NCBI GenBank assembly: GCA_002009475.1
Contig: AYTS01000060.1
Span: 1-38,983 of the forward strand
DNA length: 38,983 bases
Source of the DNA: Candidatus Brocadia carolinensis
GTDB taxonomy: Bacteria; Planctomycetota; Brocadiia; Brocadiales; Brocadiaceae
Reading direction: 5' to 3'
Below the pieces are notes generated by a model, which worked only from the letters and a program-made list of their open reading frames with translations, ran no database searches and was not told where the DNA came from. Both the position numbers and the translations under genes were made by a program. Position 1 is the first letter of the stretch. Each line of letters begins with the position of its first letter. This document shows positions 1-8,960 of the stretch, one piece after another.

Positions 1-550
1 AAAAAGCATCTCAATTTAGACATGAGTCTCTACACAATTTTACAAATTTTGAGTATTACCCTATTTGAGAAAGTCCCTATTTTACAAGTACTTACAAATT
101 CTGATTACAAAAGCGAACCATACTTTCCTTATAAGCAATTGTCCTTGTTCAACTTATAACCGGACACTAGTGTGGTGAAACAGAAAATATTATTTGCAAT
201 TTCAACAGGTGCACGTTTTCAGCCACTAAGTAAAATATTTTCCACTTTTTATTGATGAACCTGCGCTTGCATAGCCGTCATACGCCCATAAACGCAGTAT
301 AGTTTCATCTATAATTATCTGCTGCTATGTCCTGCTATTTTTGGATATATATAGTTTATTTGACTGAAAATATCAAGTGAAAAGTCTCAATTTCTGCGAT
401 TGCCTAATATAACAAGTGAATGTCAGCAAAAAAGAGCGAAATACATGCCAGAAATAATTATGTTTGAGTATGAGACGAGGGTATTCCGAAATTGAGGATA
501 TCAGGGAAATTTGAAAATATTGATTCTTGAAATGCTTAGGGATGGTAAGG
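1..550. other. intergenic, no gene seen
   Basis: AT-rich sequence with no reading frame that has coding character; the one short minus-strand frame here overlaps the end of the SHOCT gene and resembles nothing. I see no clear terminator hairpin behind the SHOCT gene and no recognisable RNA. Confidence 0.5.
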
Positions 551-1396
551 TTAATTGCCCAGTAACTGTGCCTTTTTAAACTCGTAGTCTTCCTCCGAAA
601 TAATTCCTTCATCCATCATTTCTTTTAATTCTGCGAGCTTGTCGTTTTCATTTCCTTTTTCTGAAGAAACATTTGTGGAAGGGCTCTTTGTTGTTACCGC
701 ACCAATAAGTTCTTTGAGCTTGAAGTTATAATCGTCCTCTGTAATAAGACCCTGATCGTATAGTTCTTTCAGGTCTTTTACTTTCTCATTTTCAGTTGCA
801 CTGTCGGATAACATTGAGTTCAGTTTCATTTCATCGGAAGCGAGGTCTGAGAAACTCTTCTTTGTCGAGACGGAAGTAATTTGTTCCAGCTTATGCTTAT
901 AATCCTCTTCTGTTATCAGTTCCTGGTCAAATAGCTCTTTTAATTCTGCTGCACGATCATCTGTAGAGGCGCTTTTGGACGTTTCTGGTTCCGGTTCTGC
1001 CTCCATTGTGCCGGATAGTTCTTTTTTCTTATTTGTATAATCTTCTTCAGTAATTAAGCCTTCTTGTTTCATTTCTTCTAAAAGCTTGAGCTTGTCATCA
1101 GTTGAGTATACATCTTCTTTAGAGGAGTGGTTATTTTCATCAGCAAAATTTGAAGAACCCGGCGTTCTATTCTGAGTTTCATGAGAAAAATCTTTATCCT
1201 TAGTTTCAGACTTTACAAGCTGTGGTATAATCTCCTCGTCCTCTAAGGGAAGTTTCTTTTTTGCATAGCCTTTTAATTCGGGAATCGCACCAATGTCATT
1301 GCCTTTCATGAGAGCGTCTTTTTTCCCCTCATATTCATCCGCAGAGAGAACTCCTTCTTCTTTCAATTCCAACAACTTGGTAAGTTTTTCATGCAA
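551..1396 (-). CDS. protein with five SHOCT-like motifs
   Basis: Unknown function. The protein carries five copies of a ~28-residue SHOCT-like unit (pattern L-x-E/L-K-E-x-x-D/E-x-G-x-I/L-S/T-x-E-D/E-Y-x-x-K-K) at about residues 1-30, 100-128, 147-173, 205-232 and 252-281, joined by acidic Ser/Thr/Glu-rich linkers. SHOCT units are short helical hairpins usually found once, at the C-terminus of bacterial proteins, and are thought to mediate oligomerisation. No signal peptide or membrane segment is visible. The called start is a TTG with AAGGA only 1-2 bases upstream, which is poor. The frame stays open further upstream, where AGGAG (near 1436) overlaps the end of the cupin gene, so a rare upstream start is possible. 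It is probably co-transcribed with the cupin lipoprotein, whose stop lies about 25 bases away. Confidence 0.8.
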   Translation of the reverse strand: MHEKLTKLLELKEEGVLSADEYEGKKDALMKGNDIGAIPELKGYAKKKLPLEDEEIIPQLVKSETKDKDFSHETQNRTPGSSNFADENNHSSKEDVYSTDDKLKLLEEMKQEGLITEEDYTNKKKELSGTMEAEPEPETSKSASTDDRAAELKELFDQELITEEDYKHKLEQITSVSTKKSFSDLASDEMKLNSMLSDSATENEKVKDLKELYDQGLITEDDYNFKLKELIGAVTTKSPSTNVSSEKGNENDKLAELKEMMDEGIISEEDYEFKKAQLLGN

Positions 1397-1421
1397 GTCC
1401 TTAATATCTATTGAAGAGGCT

Positions 1422-2237
1422 TCAGAAGTTATTATCTCCTTTGATTTTTTTTTTCTTTTCTGATATTTTATTTTTTTGAGAAAGCGCAGGAGGTTCTTCT
1501 GTCAAGGAATCTGCTTCATCTGGAACATATTCATTTCGCTTATTTTCTGTAACTCTTTGTGGTTGAGCCACGGCATCCTGGCTTTCGTCTTCAGTTACTT
1601 CTTTCTCTGATGATTTTTGATTTTGTTCCTGGATCTTTTCTGGTTTTTTCGTTGCAAGCCTTTTTTCTTCCTTCCCACCACGGACAGCTTTCCTTTTTTC
1701 TTTTACCGATTTTTCATCTCTTCCGTCAAATGGCGGAGAAAAAATAGAAACGGCTATAAATGGCTCACCACCCGTATTGACAAACTTATGCACGGTTTTG
1801 CTGGGGATTTGCAAGATAGAACCGGAATTAACCATATATCTCGTACCATCAAGCGTGGCAATTCCACTTCCTTTTTTAACATAGATGACCTCATCGTGTC
1901 GCTTGTGGTAATGAGGATGGAGCTCTCCGTTTTCACGCACCTGGATAAGGCGCATGCTTGAATTTTTATTTTCACCCACATCCGTTATCTTAACCTCTTC
2001 ATTTTCGCCAAGGGGATTCTTACTTGCAATTTCCTCTATATTTTGTACGTTAGACGAAAAGACCTCGGGGAATTTCGTAGGATGTTGAAGTGATTCAATA
2101 AAATTAACGGGATAATATCTAACCGTGGTGCATCCAATAAAGAGGGCAGGAAAAAGAAAAATAAAAATCCGCGTGAAATGCGTTTTCGTTATCACTTTGT
2201 AAACCAACTTCAAAAAATGTCTATTGATACCATCCAT
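1422..2237 (-). CDS. cupin-domain lipoprotein
   Basis: The N-terminus is basic, then hydrophobic, ending in a lipobox-like FIGC at Cys36, which suggests a lipid-anchored exported protein. Residues ~75-165 form a cupin_2 barrel: motif 1 contains HPHYH with the downstream Glu and Gly at the usual spacing, and motif 2 is G-x5-P-x-K-x2-H-x3-N, so the metal-binding His/Glu set is present. The last ~100 residues are a highly charged, Lys/Glu-rich, low-complexity tail. Cupins of this type bind a metal and act as small dioxygenases, isomerases or ligand sensors; the substrate cannot be deduced. It is the first gene of a likely two-gene unit with the SHOCT protein. The lipobox sits unusually far in, so translation may begin later. 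Confidence 0.75.
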   Translation of the reverse strand: MDGINRHFLKLVYKVITKTHFTRIFIFLFPALFIGCTTVRYYPVNFIESLQHPTKFPEVFSSNVQNIEEIASKNPLGENEEVKITDVGENKNSSMRLIQVRENGELHPHYHKRHDEVIYVKKGSGIATLDGTRYMVNSGSILQIPSKTVHKFVNTGGEPFIAVSIFSPPFDGRDEKSVKEKRKAVRGGKEEKRLATKKPEKIQEQNQKSSEKEVTEDESQDAVAQPQRVTENKRNEYVPDEADSLTEEPPALSQKNKISEKKKKIKGDNNF

Positions 2238-2358
2238 GTTTCAAAATTCTCGTGATTATCGGTTTAATTAAAGCACAAGATATATAGTATTGCAAGATCG
2301 TATTTTCAATTGGCTGAGTTTTCCCGGGGCAGCGTCTTGTGCCGCGTAAATAACTTAA

Positions 2359-2387
2359 TTGACAATTTCATAGTTTATCTCTATGAT
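2359..2387 (+). promoter_or_regulatory. sigma70-type promoter, near consensus
   Basis: TTGACA (2359-2364) is followed by a 17-base spacer and TATGAT (2382-2387). Transcription should begin near 2393-2395, almost exactly at the ATG at 2395, so the mRNA for the DUF362 gene may be leaderless. Confidence 0.7.
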
Positions 2388-2394
2388 AAGTTTT

Positions 2395-3426
2395 ATGAAG
2401 ATAAATAAGGAGCGAAGGATATTTCTTAAAAAAACCCTGTCCATCGGAAGTAGTATTTGCGCGTCTGCTTTCATGGGAAAACATCTCATGAATTATTCCT
2501 TTCCAATCGCTTGGGGGGAAGATCAATCGGCACGTGTACCATCTACCGTAATTCTTGCACGTGATGACGCCTTATACGAAAAAACGGGGAAAATAAAAGA
2601 AACTCTGGTTTCTCCCTTATTGCAAAAAGCAATCATGCAATTGACCGCTACCCCATCACCAGAAAAGGCATGGCAATCCCTCTTTAAGCCAAATGATATT
2701 GTTGGCATTAAACTGAATTGTCTCTCCGGAATGAAGATGTCACCCCATGTTGAGGTTGTGGAACCTATTATACAAGGTTTAAAGCTGGCAGGCATTAAGG
2801 ATAAAAACATTATTGTGTTTGAGCGTTTCAACCGGGAGTTGGAAACCGCAGGGTTCCGCGTCCGCCGCAAGACCGAAGGTGTCCAATGTTTTGGCACTGA
2901 TGAGCTCCCCGGTGGTGGTTATGAAACGGAACCTGAATTAGCGGGCAACGTAGGCACCTGTTTTAGCAAAATCGTCTCCCGTCTCTGCACGGCAATTATC
3001 AATGTCCCCGTTCTTAAGGATCATGATTTGGCTGGTGTAAGCGTAGCCATGAAGAATTTTTTTGGCGTTATTCATAATCCAAATAAATATCACGGGAACA
3101 ATTGTAACCCCTTTATTGCCGAGTTGAATACTCATCCCTATCTCGCAAATAAAGTGAGGCTGATTGTATGCGATGCACTTCTTGCACAATATCATGGTGG
3201 GCCTGGCTACAAGCCTCAATGGACGTGGAATTTTAACGGAATTATTGTTAGCAGAGACCCCGTGGCCATGGATAGAATTTGCCATACTATAATTGAAGAA
3301 AAACGAAAAGAGGTAAGACTTCCTTCTTTAAAGCAGGCAAATCGGGAACCCAAATATATCGCTACTGCCGCCATGTTAGATTTGGGAGTTGACAATCCAT
3401 CAGAAATAAAGGTAATACATATCTAA
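2395..3426 (+). CDS. Tat-exported DUF362 protein
   Basis: A DUF362 family protein of about 343 residues; the family is widespread, often linked to iron-sulfur or redox contexts, and has no settled reaction. The N-terminus carries a twin-arginine motif (RRIFLKK) followed by a hydrophobic stretch, so it is probably exported folded. Family-like segments include the VGIKLNCLSG region, the VLKDHDLAGVSVAMKNFFGV region and the RDPVAMDRI region near the C-terminus. I chose the ATG at 2395 and not 2383 because 2383 lies inside the promoter -10 box and the Tat motif follows 2395 directly. No conventional Shine-Dalgarno precedes it. A second, much larger DUF362 protein lies at 23632-26411. Confidence 0.85.
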   Translation: MKINKERRIFLKKTLSIGSSICASAFMGKHLMNYSFPIAWGEDQSARVPSTVILARDDALYEKTGKIKETLVSPLLQKAIMQLTATPSPEKAWQSLFKPNDIVGIKLNCLSGMKMSPHVEVVEPIIQGLKLAGIKDKNIIVFERFNRELETAGFRVRRKTEGVQCFGTDELPGGGYETEPELAGNVGTCFSKIVSRLCTAIINVPVLKDHDLAGVSVAMKNFFGVIHNPNKYHGNNCNPFIAELNTHPYLANKVRLIVCDALLAQYHGGPGYKPQWTWNFNGIIVSRDPVAMDRICHTIIEEKRKEVRLPSLKQANREPKYIATAAMLDLGVDNPSEIKVIHI

Positions 3427-3603
3427 ATTATTGTGGTTCATTAAAAAACTACCTGTTTTATCCTCATTACGAGGGTGCTAGCCAGAGGCAATTTCTATAT
3501 TGGGATTACTTCGCTATCGTTCGCAATGGCCAGTACATGTTAACTTATTTAATACGTTTACGATAGTTAATAACTGAATATCAAACTTATTTAAGGGAAT
3601 ACG

Positions 3604-4419
3604 ATGTCATCACCATTTACAGAAGATCAGATAAAACGGTACTCACGGCATATCATCCTTCCGGAGGTAGGTGGAAAGGGACAACAAAAACTTCTCAACG
3701 CAAAGGTGTTTTTGGTTGGCGCAGGCGGCTTGGGATCTCCGGCGGCATTTTATCTTGCCGCAGCAGGAATAGGAAAGATCGGCATTGCAGACAGCGATTG
3801 CGTGGACCATTCGAATCTCCAAAGACAGATATTGCATTCCACCAATGACGTTGGACGTTCCAAGGCGATTTCTGCCAAAGAAACCCTGGAGGCATTAAAT
3901 CCCGATATAGAGGTAATCCCCTATACCGACCGGTTAAATTCAAACAATATTATGGATATCATCAAAGACTATGATGTAATTCTTGACGGAGCAGATAATT
4001 TTCCTACAAGGTACCTCGTGAACGACGCCTGTGTATTTCTTAAAAAACCACTTTCTCATGGTTCTATTTTCAGGTTTGAAGGGCAGGTTACCACAATTGT
4101 ACCATTTGAAGGCCCCTGTTACCGATGTTTATACGAAACGCCACCACCACCAGGCCTGGTGCCTTCGTGCCAGGAAGCCGGGGTCCTGGGAGTCCTGCCC
4201 GGCGTAGTTGGTTCTATTCAGGCAACAGAGGTTGTGAAGCTTATTCTGGGCAAGGGAGAGGTTCTAAAAGGGAAATTACTCATTTACGATTCCTTAAATA
4301 TGGACTTTAAAAAGGTCAACATACGCAAAAATCCCGGTTGCCCGGTATGCAGTGAAAAGGCCACAATCAGAGAGCTTATTGATTACGAAGAATTTTGTCA
4401 CGCCCACGTCGGGTCTTAG
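3604..4419 (+). CDS. ThiF/MoeB/HesA-family sulfur-carrier adenylyltransferase
   Basis: E1-like enzyme that adenylates the C-terminal glycine of a ubiquitin-fold sulfur carrier (MoaD or ThiS type) using ATP, a step in molybdopterin, thiamine or cysteine biosynthesis. The 271-residue length is typical. Visible hallmarks are the nucleotide-binding loop GAGGLG (39-44), the acidic IADSD strand (61-65), NLQRQ with Arg73, Lys87 in GRSKA, and two zinc-binding CxxC pairs (Cys172/175 and Cys246/249). A candidate catalytic cysteine is Cys189 in PSCQEAG. A good ribosome site (AAGGGA) lies before the ATG. MoeB, ThiF and HesA cannot be told apart from sequence alone. No carrier-protein gene is adjacent; a rhodanese follows, but that protein appears to be exported. 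Confidence 0.88.
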   Translation: MSSPFTEDQIKRYSRHIILPEVGGKGQQKLLNAKVFLVGAGGLGSPAAFYLAAAGIGKIGIADSDCVDHSNLQRQILHSTNDVGRSKAISAKETLEALNPDIEVIPYTDRLNSNNIMDIIKDYDVILDGADNFPTRYLVNDACVFLKKPLSHGSIFRFEGQVTTIVPFEGPCYRCLYETPPPPGLVPSCQEAGVLGVLPGVVGSIQATEVVKLILGKGEVLKGKLLIYDSLNMDFKKVNIRKNPGCPVCSEKATIRELIDYEEFCHAHVGS

Positions 4420-4506
4420 AAAAACAGTCATGATTAAAGCGGATATACGGTTTTGGTTCAATCGGGGACGATCGAACCGTCAAAAAATCAAAAATGGAGC
4501 GACGGT

Positions 4507-4959
4507 ATGAATTTGAAGAACAATTTACGAAAGATAATATTATTACCTGCGGCTATACTCTTATTCCTCTGCACAGTTGTGGGCATACTCAGTTTCAAAG
4601 AACTCCATGCAAAAGAAGGTGGTGTAAAGACACAAACAGAGGTGAAGAATATCTCCACCACGCAGGCCAAAGAATTAATCGATAGGGAACAGGATGTATT
4701 CATCCTGGATGTGCGCACACTAGAGGAATACAACGAGGCTCATATTAAGGACGCCAACCTGATCCCTATTCAGGAACTTGAACAAAACATCAACAAAATT
4801 CCCAAAGATAAAAAGGTGGTTGTTTATTGTGCAAGGGGGAAACGCAGCGCCAATGCATGCGTGATGCTCAAAGACAAAGGATTGAAAGAACTGTATAACG
4901 TTGAAGGGGGTATTAAACAGTGGAAGTCAGAAGGCTATCCCGTTGATGAAAAACCCTAG
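4507..4959 (+). CDS. exported or membrane-anchored rhodanese-domain protein
   Basis: A single-domain rhodanese of about 150 residues with an N-terminal basic and hydrophobic signal or anchor (residues ~8-30). The domain shows LDVRTLEEYNEAHI and the active-site loop CARGKRS (Cys near 109), followed by the GGIKQWKSEGYPV ending typical of sulfurtransferases. It would move sulfane sulfur in the periplasm or at the membrane. I chose the ATG at 4507, not 4453, because GGAG lies 6-7 bases upstream and the signal peptide begins there. It lies behind the ThiF-like gene, a pairing that is fused in some organisms (MOCS3), but the export signal argues against direct cytoplasmic cooperation. Confidence 0.85.
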   Translation: MNLKNNLRKIILLPAAILLFLCTVVGILSFKELHAKEGGVKTQTEVKNISTTQAKELIDREQDVFILDVRTLEEYNEAHIKDANLIPIQELEQNINKIPKDKKVVVYCARGKRSANACVMLKDKGLKELYNVEGGIKQWKSEGYPVDEKP

Positions 4960-4994
4960 TGTACCTTCTAAAACTTCATTATTGTCAATATTCG

Positions 4995-5399
4995 TCATTT
5001 CGCCTTACATAAAATCTCATACAAGGTATCCATCCATGTATCGCGGGTAATCTCCATCCATTTAGGGTTGGAAAAAGATTGCTCCTTTCCACTTCCATCC
5101 AAAAACTCTACACGCATTTCAAGAATGCGATACCTTCGACGGGAACAATCTACTTCCCGGAAGGTCTTTAATTCCTTCGTGAGAGAAGTTGATGACTCAG
5201 AAGTAGTTGTCTTTTCCCATACCCTAACCATATTGCCGGAGACAAGCGCTACACTTTCCGGATCGTAATAATGCCTGGTACCGTCCTCGCCGGTAGCGTA
5301 AGATTTCCATTTCACCTCCTTGGCATTGATATCGTATGAAGAGAAAATAGTCCCCAGGAGTAACGATAGCACAGCAATATACTTGATTAATACATTCAT
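4995..5399 (-). CDS. small secreted protein, surface-adhesin-E-like
   Basis: 134 residues with a clear signal peptide (hydrophobic residues ~5-22, likely cleavage after INA). The mature part has the pattern Y-Y-D-P-E-S, V-R-V-W-E-K, then D-C-S-R-R-R-Y-R and a late cysteine. This resembles the short extracytoplasmic proteins grouped around Haemophilus protein E (surface-adhesin E fold). Two cysteines could form a disulfide. It is transcribed convergently with the rhodanese gene, 35 bases apart. The family call rests on remembered motif order and is moderate; exported small protein is secure. Confidence 0.7.
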   Translation of the reverse strand: MNVLIKYIAVLSLLLGTIFSSYDINAKEVKWKSYATGEDGTRHYYDPESVALVSGNMVRVWEKTTTSESSTSLTKELKTFREVDCSRRRYRILEMRVEFLDGSGKEQSFSNPKWMEITRDTWMDTLYEILCKAK

Positions 5400-5805
5400 G
5401 AGATTACATAGAATCCAGCATGTCCGGTCAGGAAATTGCGCAAAGCTGGTCCCAGGAAAAATGCCTCCGATCGTTGCGTTATCGTATCGAATATTTGGTT
5501 CCCTTACACTTTCTGAACTAATTTGTTTTCACCATATTTTACCATTTCTCATGACTCTTTTCAATGTCATTCATTCACAGCATTCACCTGCGTTGCCTCA
5601 TTCTACCAAGTTTTGGGGTGTTTCTGTTCATGTATAGGAATTTCAAACAAAAATTTCCTCCCTCTTAATTCCCCTCCTGGAGGGGGACAAACAACTGTCC
5701 CCCGCTGGCGGGGACGAAGGGGGTGGACTCAGCCTGGAAAATTTATATTTATAAGTAGCCAAAGGCCTAATTTTTTTGGTTTTGGAATTTCAAAAGCTGC
5801 GGCTG
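5400..5805. other. intergenic with GC-rich palindromes
   Basis: No convincing gene. Around 5670-5730 there is a run of short, C- and G-rich inverted segments (CCCCTCCTGGAGGGGG and CCCCCGCTGGCGGGG), of the kind found as dispersed intergenic palindromic repeats. The dead group II intron begins at its right edge. Confidence 0.45.
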
Positions 5806-6476
5806 ATAGGGGCAGGGAAGGCTTTCGCCTCCCCTCCCTCCGAACCGTACAGGCGGGTCTCAAGCATACGGCTCTCCAGTCCGTGGTTACCCCTTCGGGA
5901 TTGACAGACTCATGCATGAGCTGTGGTTACGATGAGCAATCCATGACGAATAATGACGACAGCGCTTCTCATCATTCATCTCATAACAACCACCAACAGG
6001 TATGCCGTTTTAGGCCGGGTTCAATCCTGCGCTCTCTAGATTTCTCCAATTTGCTTAGATATCTCGGCCACTCATCTTGGTTTGGATTCCTGACTTGTCC
6101 ACTTCATACCTCCACCTTCCTGCCTCCCTGTTCAGGTATCCCTGATTCATACACCTTGCCTTCCAGCCATTCCGTCTCCAACCACCCATTGCTCCCTATC
6201 ATCGCTTTATTATGCTACCCCTCCGCTTGATAGACTTCCTTTTTTTCTCAAAAGTCTGGACTTCGCCATTCCCTGGCAGGCTCGCCGTTACAACAGGCCG
6301 AATCGAGTTCGTTATTCCTGAATCAAGTTCAGGACAGGCTCTACGGACTAGCTTTTCACCTCCCCTTGCTCCCCACCCCACCTCACGGTGTCGCAGTTAC
6401 GGTCGGTTACAGGGCGGAAAGCGTTTTCCCTGAAGGGGACTTTCACCCCTCTGGCATCGCGCACTTTCAGGCGCAC
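5806..6476 (-). mobile_element. degenerate, ORF-deleted group II intron
   Basis: The sequence matches both ends of the full group II intron at 9317-11161. The 5' end (GTGCGCC, reading from 6476) and first ~250 bases match closely, and the 3' part matches through domains V and VI to the CCCCTAT end. The reverse transcriptase gene is almost gone: only a decayed trace of its last codons remains near 5900-5940. In domain V (5842-5874) the lower stem is kept, but the distal stem is disrupted compared with the full copy (GCTTGAGACCCGC instead of GCGGGAGATCCGC), so splicing is unlikely. A 24-base extra segment near 6316-6340 is absent from the other copy. It sits three to four bases after a small hairpin in the upstream exon. 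Confidence 0.8.
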
Positions 6477-6982
6477 TAGTGCGCAACGAAACTTGCACTG
6501 AAGTGGCCCCAGCAGAGAATAAGTGTCCCTACATAGAAGGAAATCAGCTTTTCCTGTACGGTTCTGGGTGTATGGCGAAACAGTATCTTTGAAATTGCCG
6601 GGATTGAGAATGGTTGGATCGTGGCATATCTCCTTATTAAATGAATGGTTAAAAAAGAAGATGCAAATATTTAATAAGCATGCCATATTTTTTGATCGTT
6701 CTCAAGCCTTATTTTTCAGGCTCTTTCAGCCATAACAACCTTGTTTCCCTTACGTATTGCCAGTTAGTTGACCTTTATATCAACTTTTATGCAACTTATG
6801 TGTTACTACACGATACGTTGTCAACGATCCTACCAGCCCAAGCTGCCGGTATTCGCTTCATCGGCTCTATCCCCAGAAGCTTGCGGGTTATATTGAACTT
6901 ATGCCCGCATCCTTTACACTGCATTGGAGGGCTTTTTCTTTACCCTGGTCTCTCTTTTTCTACTCTACCAATAATTTCTATT
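6477..6982. other. intergenic between dead intron and peroxidase
   Basis: No intact gene. A 42-codon minus-strand frame (6796-6924) encodes a CKGCGHKF zinc-ribbon-like start and ends in a stop. It looks like a fragment of a longer protein, perhaps a transposase, but I cannot name it. The exon hairpin for the dead intron lies at about 6480-6500. Confidence 0.35.
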
Positions 6983-8503
6983 CTATAGAGGTGCAACGAC
7001 CCCTGCGAACCTGAGCAGATCAGTCATGTTAAACGTGTCCACAGCGGCACTGGTAAGCGTTGGTGACCATCCGGGATCCTGCTCTAGATAGGACATGGGA
7101 TCACCTTGCAGCAATCCGATGAACACTTCAGCGACTAGGCGGCCGCCAACCGGACCCAGACGCTTTCCTTCCTCCTTCACTTCGGCTTCGCGTAGCACGT
7201 AGAACCATAACGGCGTACGATTGTGAAGCTTCAGCGGCTTCAGATCGTCAAGATCAGTCGCATCGAGTAACGGCATGCCCATTGCCTTAGCCACGCTCTG
7301 GCCAGAAGGTAAGCTGAAGGTAAGACCACGCAGCAGATTGCGCTGCGCTAGCGATTGCACGTCGCCCGCCGGGAAGCCTACCAGATCAAACAGCACGGTT
7401 GACAGCTTTGTGTCAATCTTCTTATTGGCTCGTACCTTACCATCCCCAAAATCGAAGAAAGTTTGCCAATCGATGAAACGAGTTGCGCGCGCTTTCCTCC
7501 ACGCAGATCATTTGGATCGAGTCCATCAGGCAAGCTGTCATTGAAGATCAGCTTGAACACCTGCGAATTAATATCTGCAGGCACCGGACCAAAGTTGGAT
7601 CGATATGAAGGCCGTACCTGGGAGTGGCCAAAGCGATACACTGCGCCGGCAAACTCGGCAGGAATAAAAGGTTGGTTCCGCCATTTATAAAATTTACGCC
7701 CATTGGTAAGGATATCATCGACTAACGGCTGGCCGACAGTCTTCTCCAAGAACTCATGCACGATGATCCACTGATAATGCCAGCGCACCAGACGCTGCGC
7801 CTCAGTGAACACTTCTCCCGGATTCATGAGCCCAAGTTCGCTCTTTACGTAATCCACAACGGCGTTATGGAATTTGAGCATTGACATGTGCAACTGGGAG
7901 ACGATTAGATTTTCATCGTTACGTGGATCACCAATAAGTGCAGTGTTCTGGCCGTTTCTAGGCAAATCAAAGCGCGCAAATCCCCCGACGGAAACCGCCG
8001 ATGAATCGGGGATTGCCTCCACCAGAAATTTGATACCTTGGCCGTCTGCACTCTGATCATAGAGATGCGGCGATGCATTGGGACCAGATCCATACATGCT
8101 ATCGAGCTCAAGCAAGGGATTCCGGAAGTTCTGAATGGATTCCGGATCTGATTGCCGCTCCAAGCTCGAAGTCGGATCGAATGTCATGTCATGGTCGAGA
8201 AACTGACCAAGAAACGTCATTCCTGCTGTGAGCACCGGTTTACCTGCAGAATCGGCATTGTCAGGGTTATTGATGCTAAGTGCTGGATTGGTAATTAAAT
8301 CCCGCGCGAGGTTAGGATTGGCGGCAATATCCATATCGTCCTTCGCATCCATTACCCAGTTCTTTGAGCGCTGCTCTCACAGTAGGGGTGTCGCTGGCAA
8401 ATGGTGGTAGTGTTGGAAACATCCGTCCAAATTTACCTTGTTCATAGTAGGTGGATTTCGGCGGATTATCTCCGCCAAGTACGTAGTGACCATGTTGTAC
8501 CAT
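6983..8503 (-). pseudogene. animal-type heme peroxidase, two frameshifts
   Basis: Member of the animal heme peroxidase superfamily (An_peroxidase), heme enzymes that use hydrogen peroxide. The N-terminal segment starts at ATG 8503 behind a good AAAGGAG site. The middle holds GQFLDHDMTFDP (distal histidine), MLKFHNAVVDYV and YRFGHSQVRPSY (proximal histidine). The C-terminal segment holds TPLWFYVLREAE and GGRLVAEVFIGLL. The three parts lie in different frames: one break is near 8350 (one extra base before MDAKDD) and one near 7498 (one base missing after LRGG). Joined, they give about 505 residues with no other stop. No signal peptide is obvious. A c-di-GMP riboswitch and terminator lie upstream. 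Whether the breaks are real or errors cannot be told here. Confidence 0.85.
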
Positions 8504-8612
8504 CTTGAATTCTCCTTTCTTTCAATGATTTCACACAGAACAATACCCTGAACGTTGTCACATAATACTTTGACAACTTACTGTACGGCCATTTTGACGT
8601 ATAATGTGCTTT

Positions 8613-8621
8613 TTAGGCCAT
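8613..8621 (-). other. strong ribosome site before a two-codon ORF
   Basis: On the minus strand a perfect AGGAGG (8630-8635) stands eight bases before ATG GCC TAA, directly behind the riboswitch terminator. It may be the relic of a lost first gene or a deliberate minimal ORF. The peroxidase has its own ribosome site about 110 bases downstream. The remaining gap 8504-8612 shows nothing else. Confidence 0.5.
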
Positions 8622-8641
8622 AGTCTTCACCTCCTAAAAAC

Positions 8642-8693
8642 AAAAAAAGCCTTACTGCAAAGATTTTTCACAAACATCTTCGGCAGTAAGGCT
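8642..8693 (-). terminator. intrinsic terminator of the riboswitch platform
   Basis: Reading the minus strand, AGCCTTACTGC (8693-8683) pairs with GCAGTAAGGCT (8658-8648) as an 11-bp stem, followed by a run of seven T (the stem's closing T included), a G and five more T. It sits between the GEMM aptamer and the ribosome site, where a transcription-terminating expression platform is expected. An A/T-rich tract on the other side could let it act on the plus strand too. Confidence 0.85.
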
Positions 8694-8742
8694 GTCTTTT
8701 TACGACTTAATAGTCAGGATATAGTTATCTTCTCTTAGAAAC

Positions 8743-8815
8743 TACATCCCTGTATAAGAAGACCCTATTACTTTGCGTCCCCTGATCACTCAGGGTTTGC
8801 CCTTATCGTGATGTA
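8743..8815 (-). promoter_or_regulatory. cyclic-di-GMP-I (GEMM) riboswitch aptamer
   Basis: The minus strand contains the two conserved GEMM core blocks, AAGGGCAAACC and GGGACGCAAAG, separated by the hairpin CCTGA-GTGA-TCAGG, whose GTGA loop is a GNRA tetraloop as in the known fold. P1 can form between TACATC (8815-8810) and GATGTA (8748-8743). P3 is short and the usual CCTAAG tetraloop receptor is not evident. Immediately downstream, GGATGTAGTT (8749-8740), which contains the 3' strand of P1, can pair alternatively with AACTATATCC (8726-8717), giving a plausible switch ahead of the terminator at 8642-8693. It would place the heme peroxidase under second-messenger control; on or off sense is not determinable by eye. 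Confidence 0.85.
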
Positions 8816-8960
8816 TCTGACAGGGAATATTCACAAAAGAAATGCCGGAAATTAGACAAAGGAGGAAATTTTCTCTAATTTTTTCTCTAAGCACTAAACC
8901 TCAAGTACTTATGAACACATGGAAACAGATATGAGCAACGGTGAAGTTTTTAAAACAACT

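Noticed and set aside
5523..6230. 235-codon plus-strand frame
   Set aside because: It runs antisense through the dead group II intron and intergenic palindromes; composition is not protein-like and the intron match explains the sequence.
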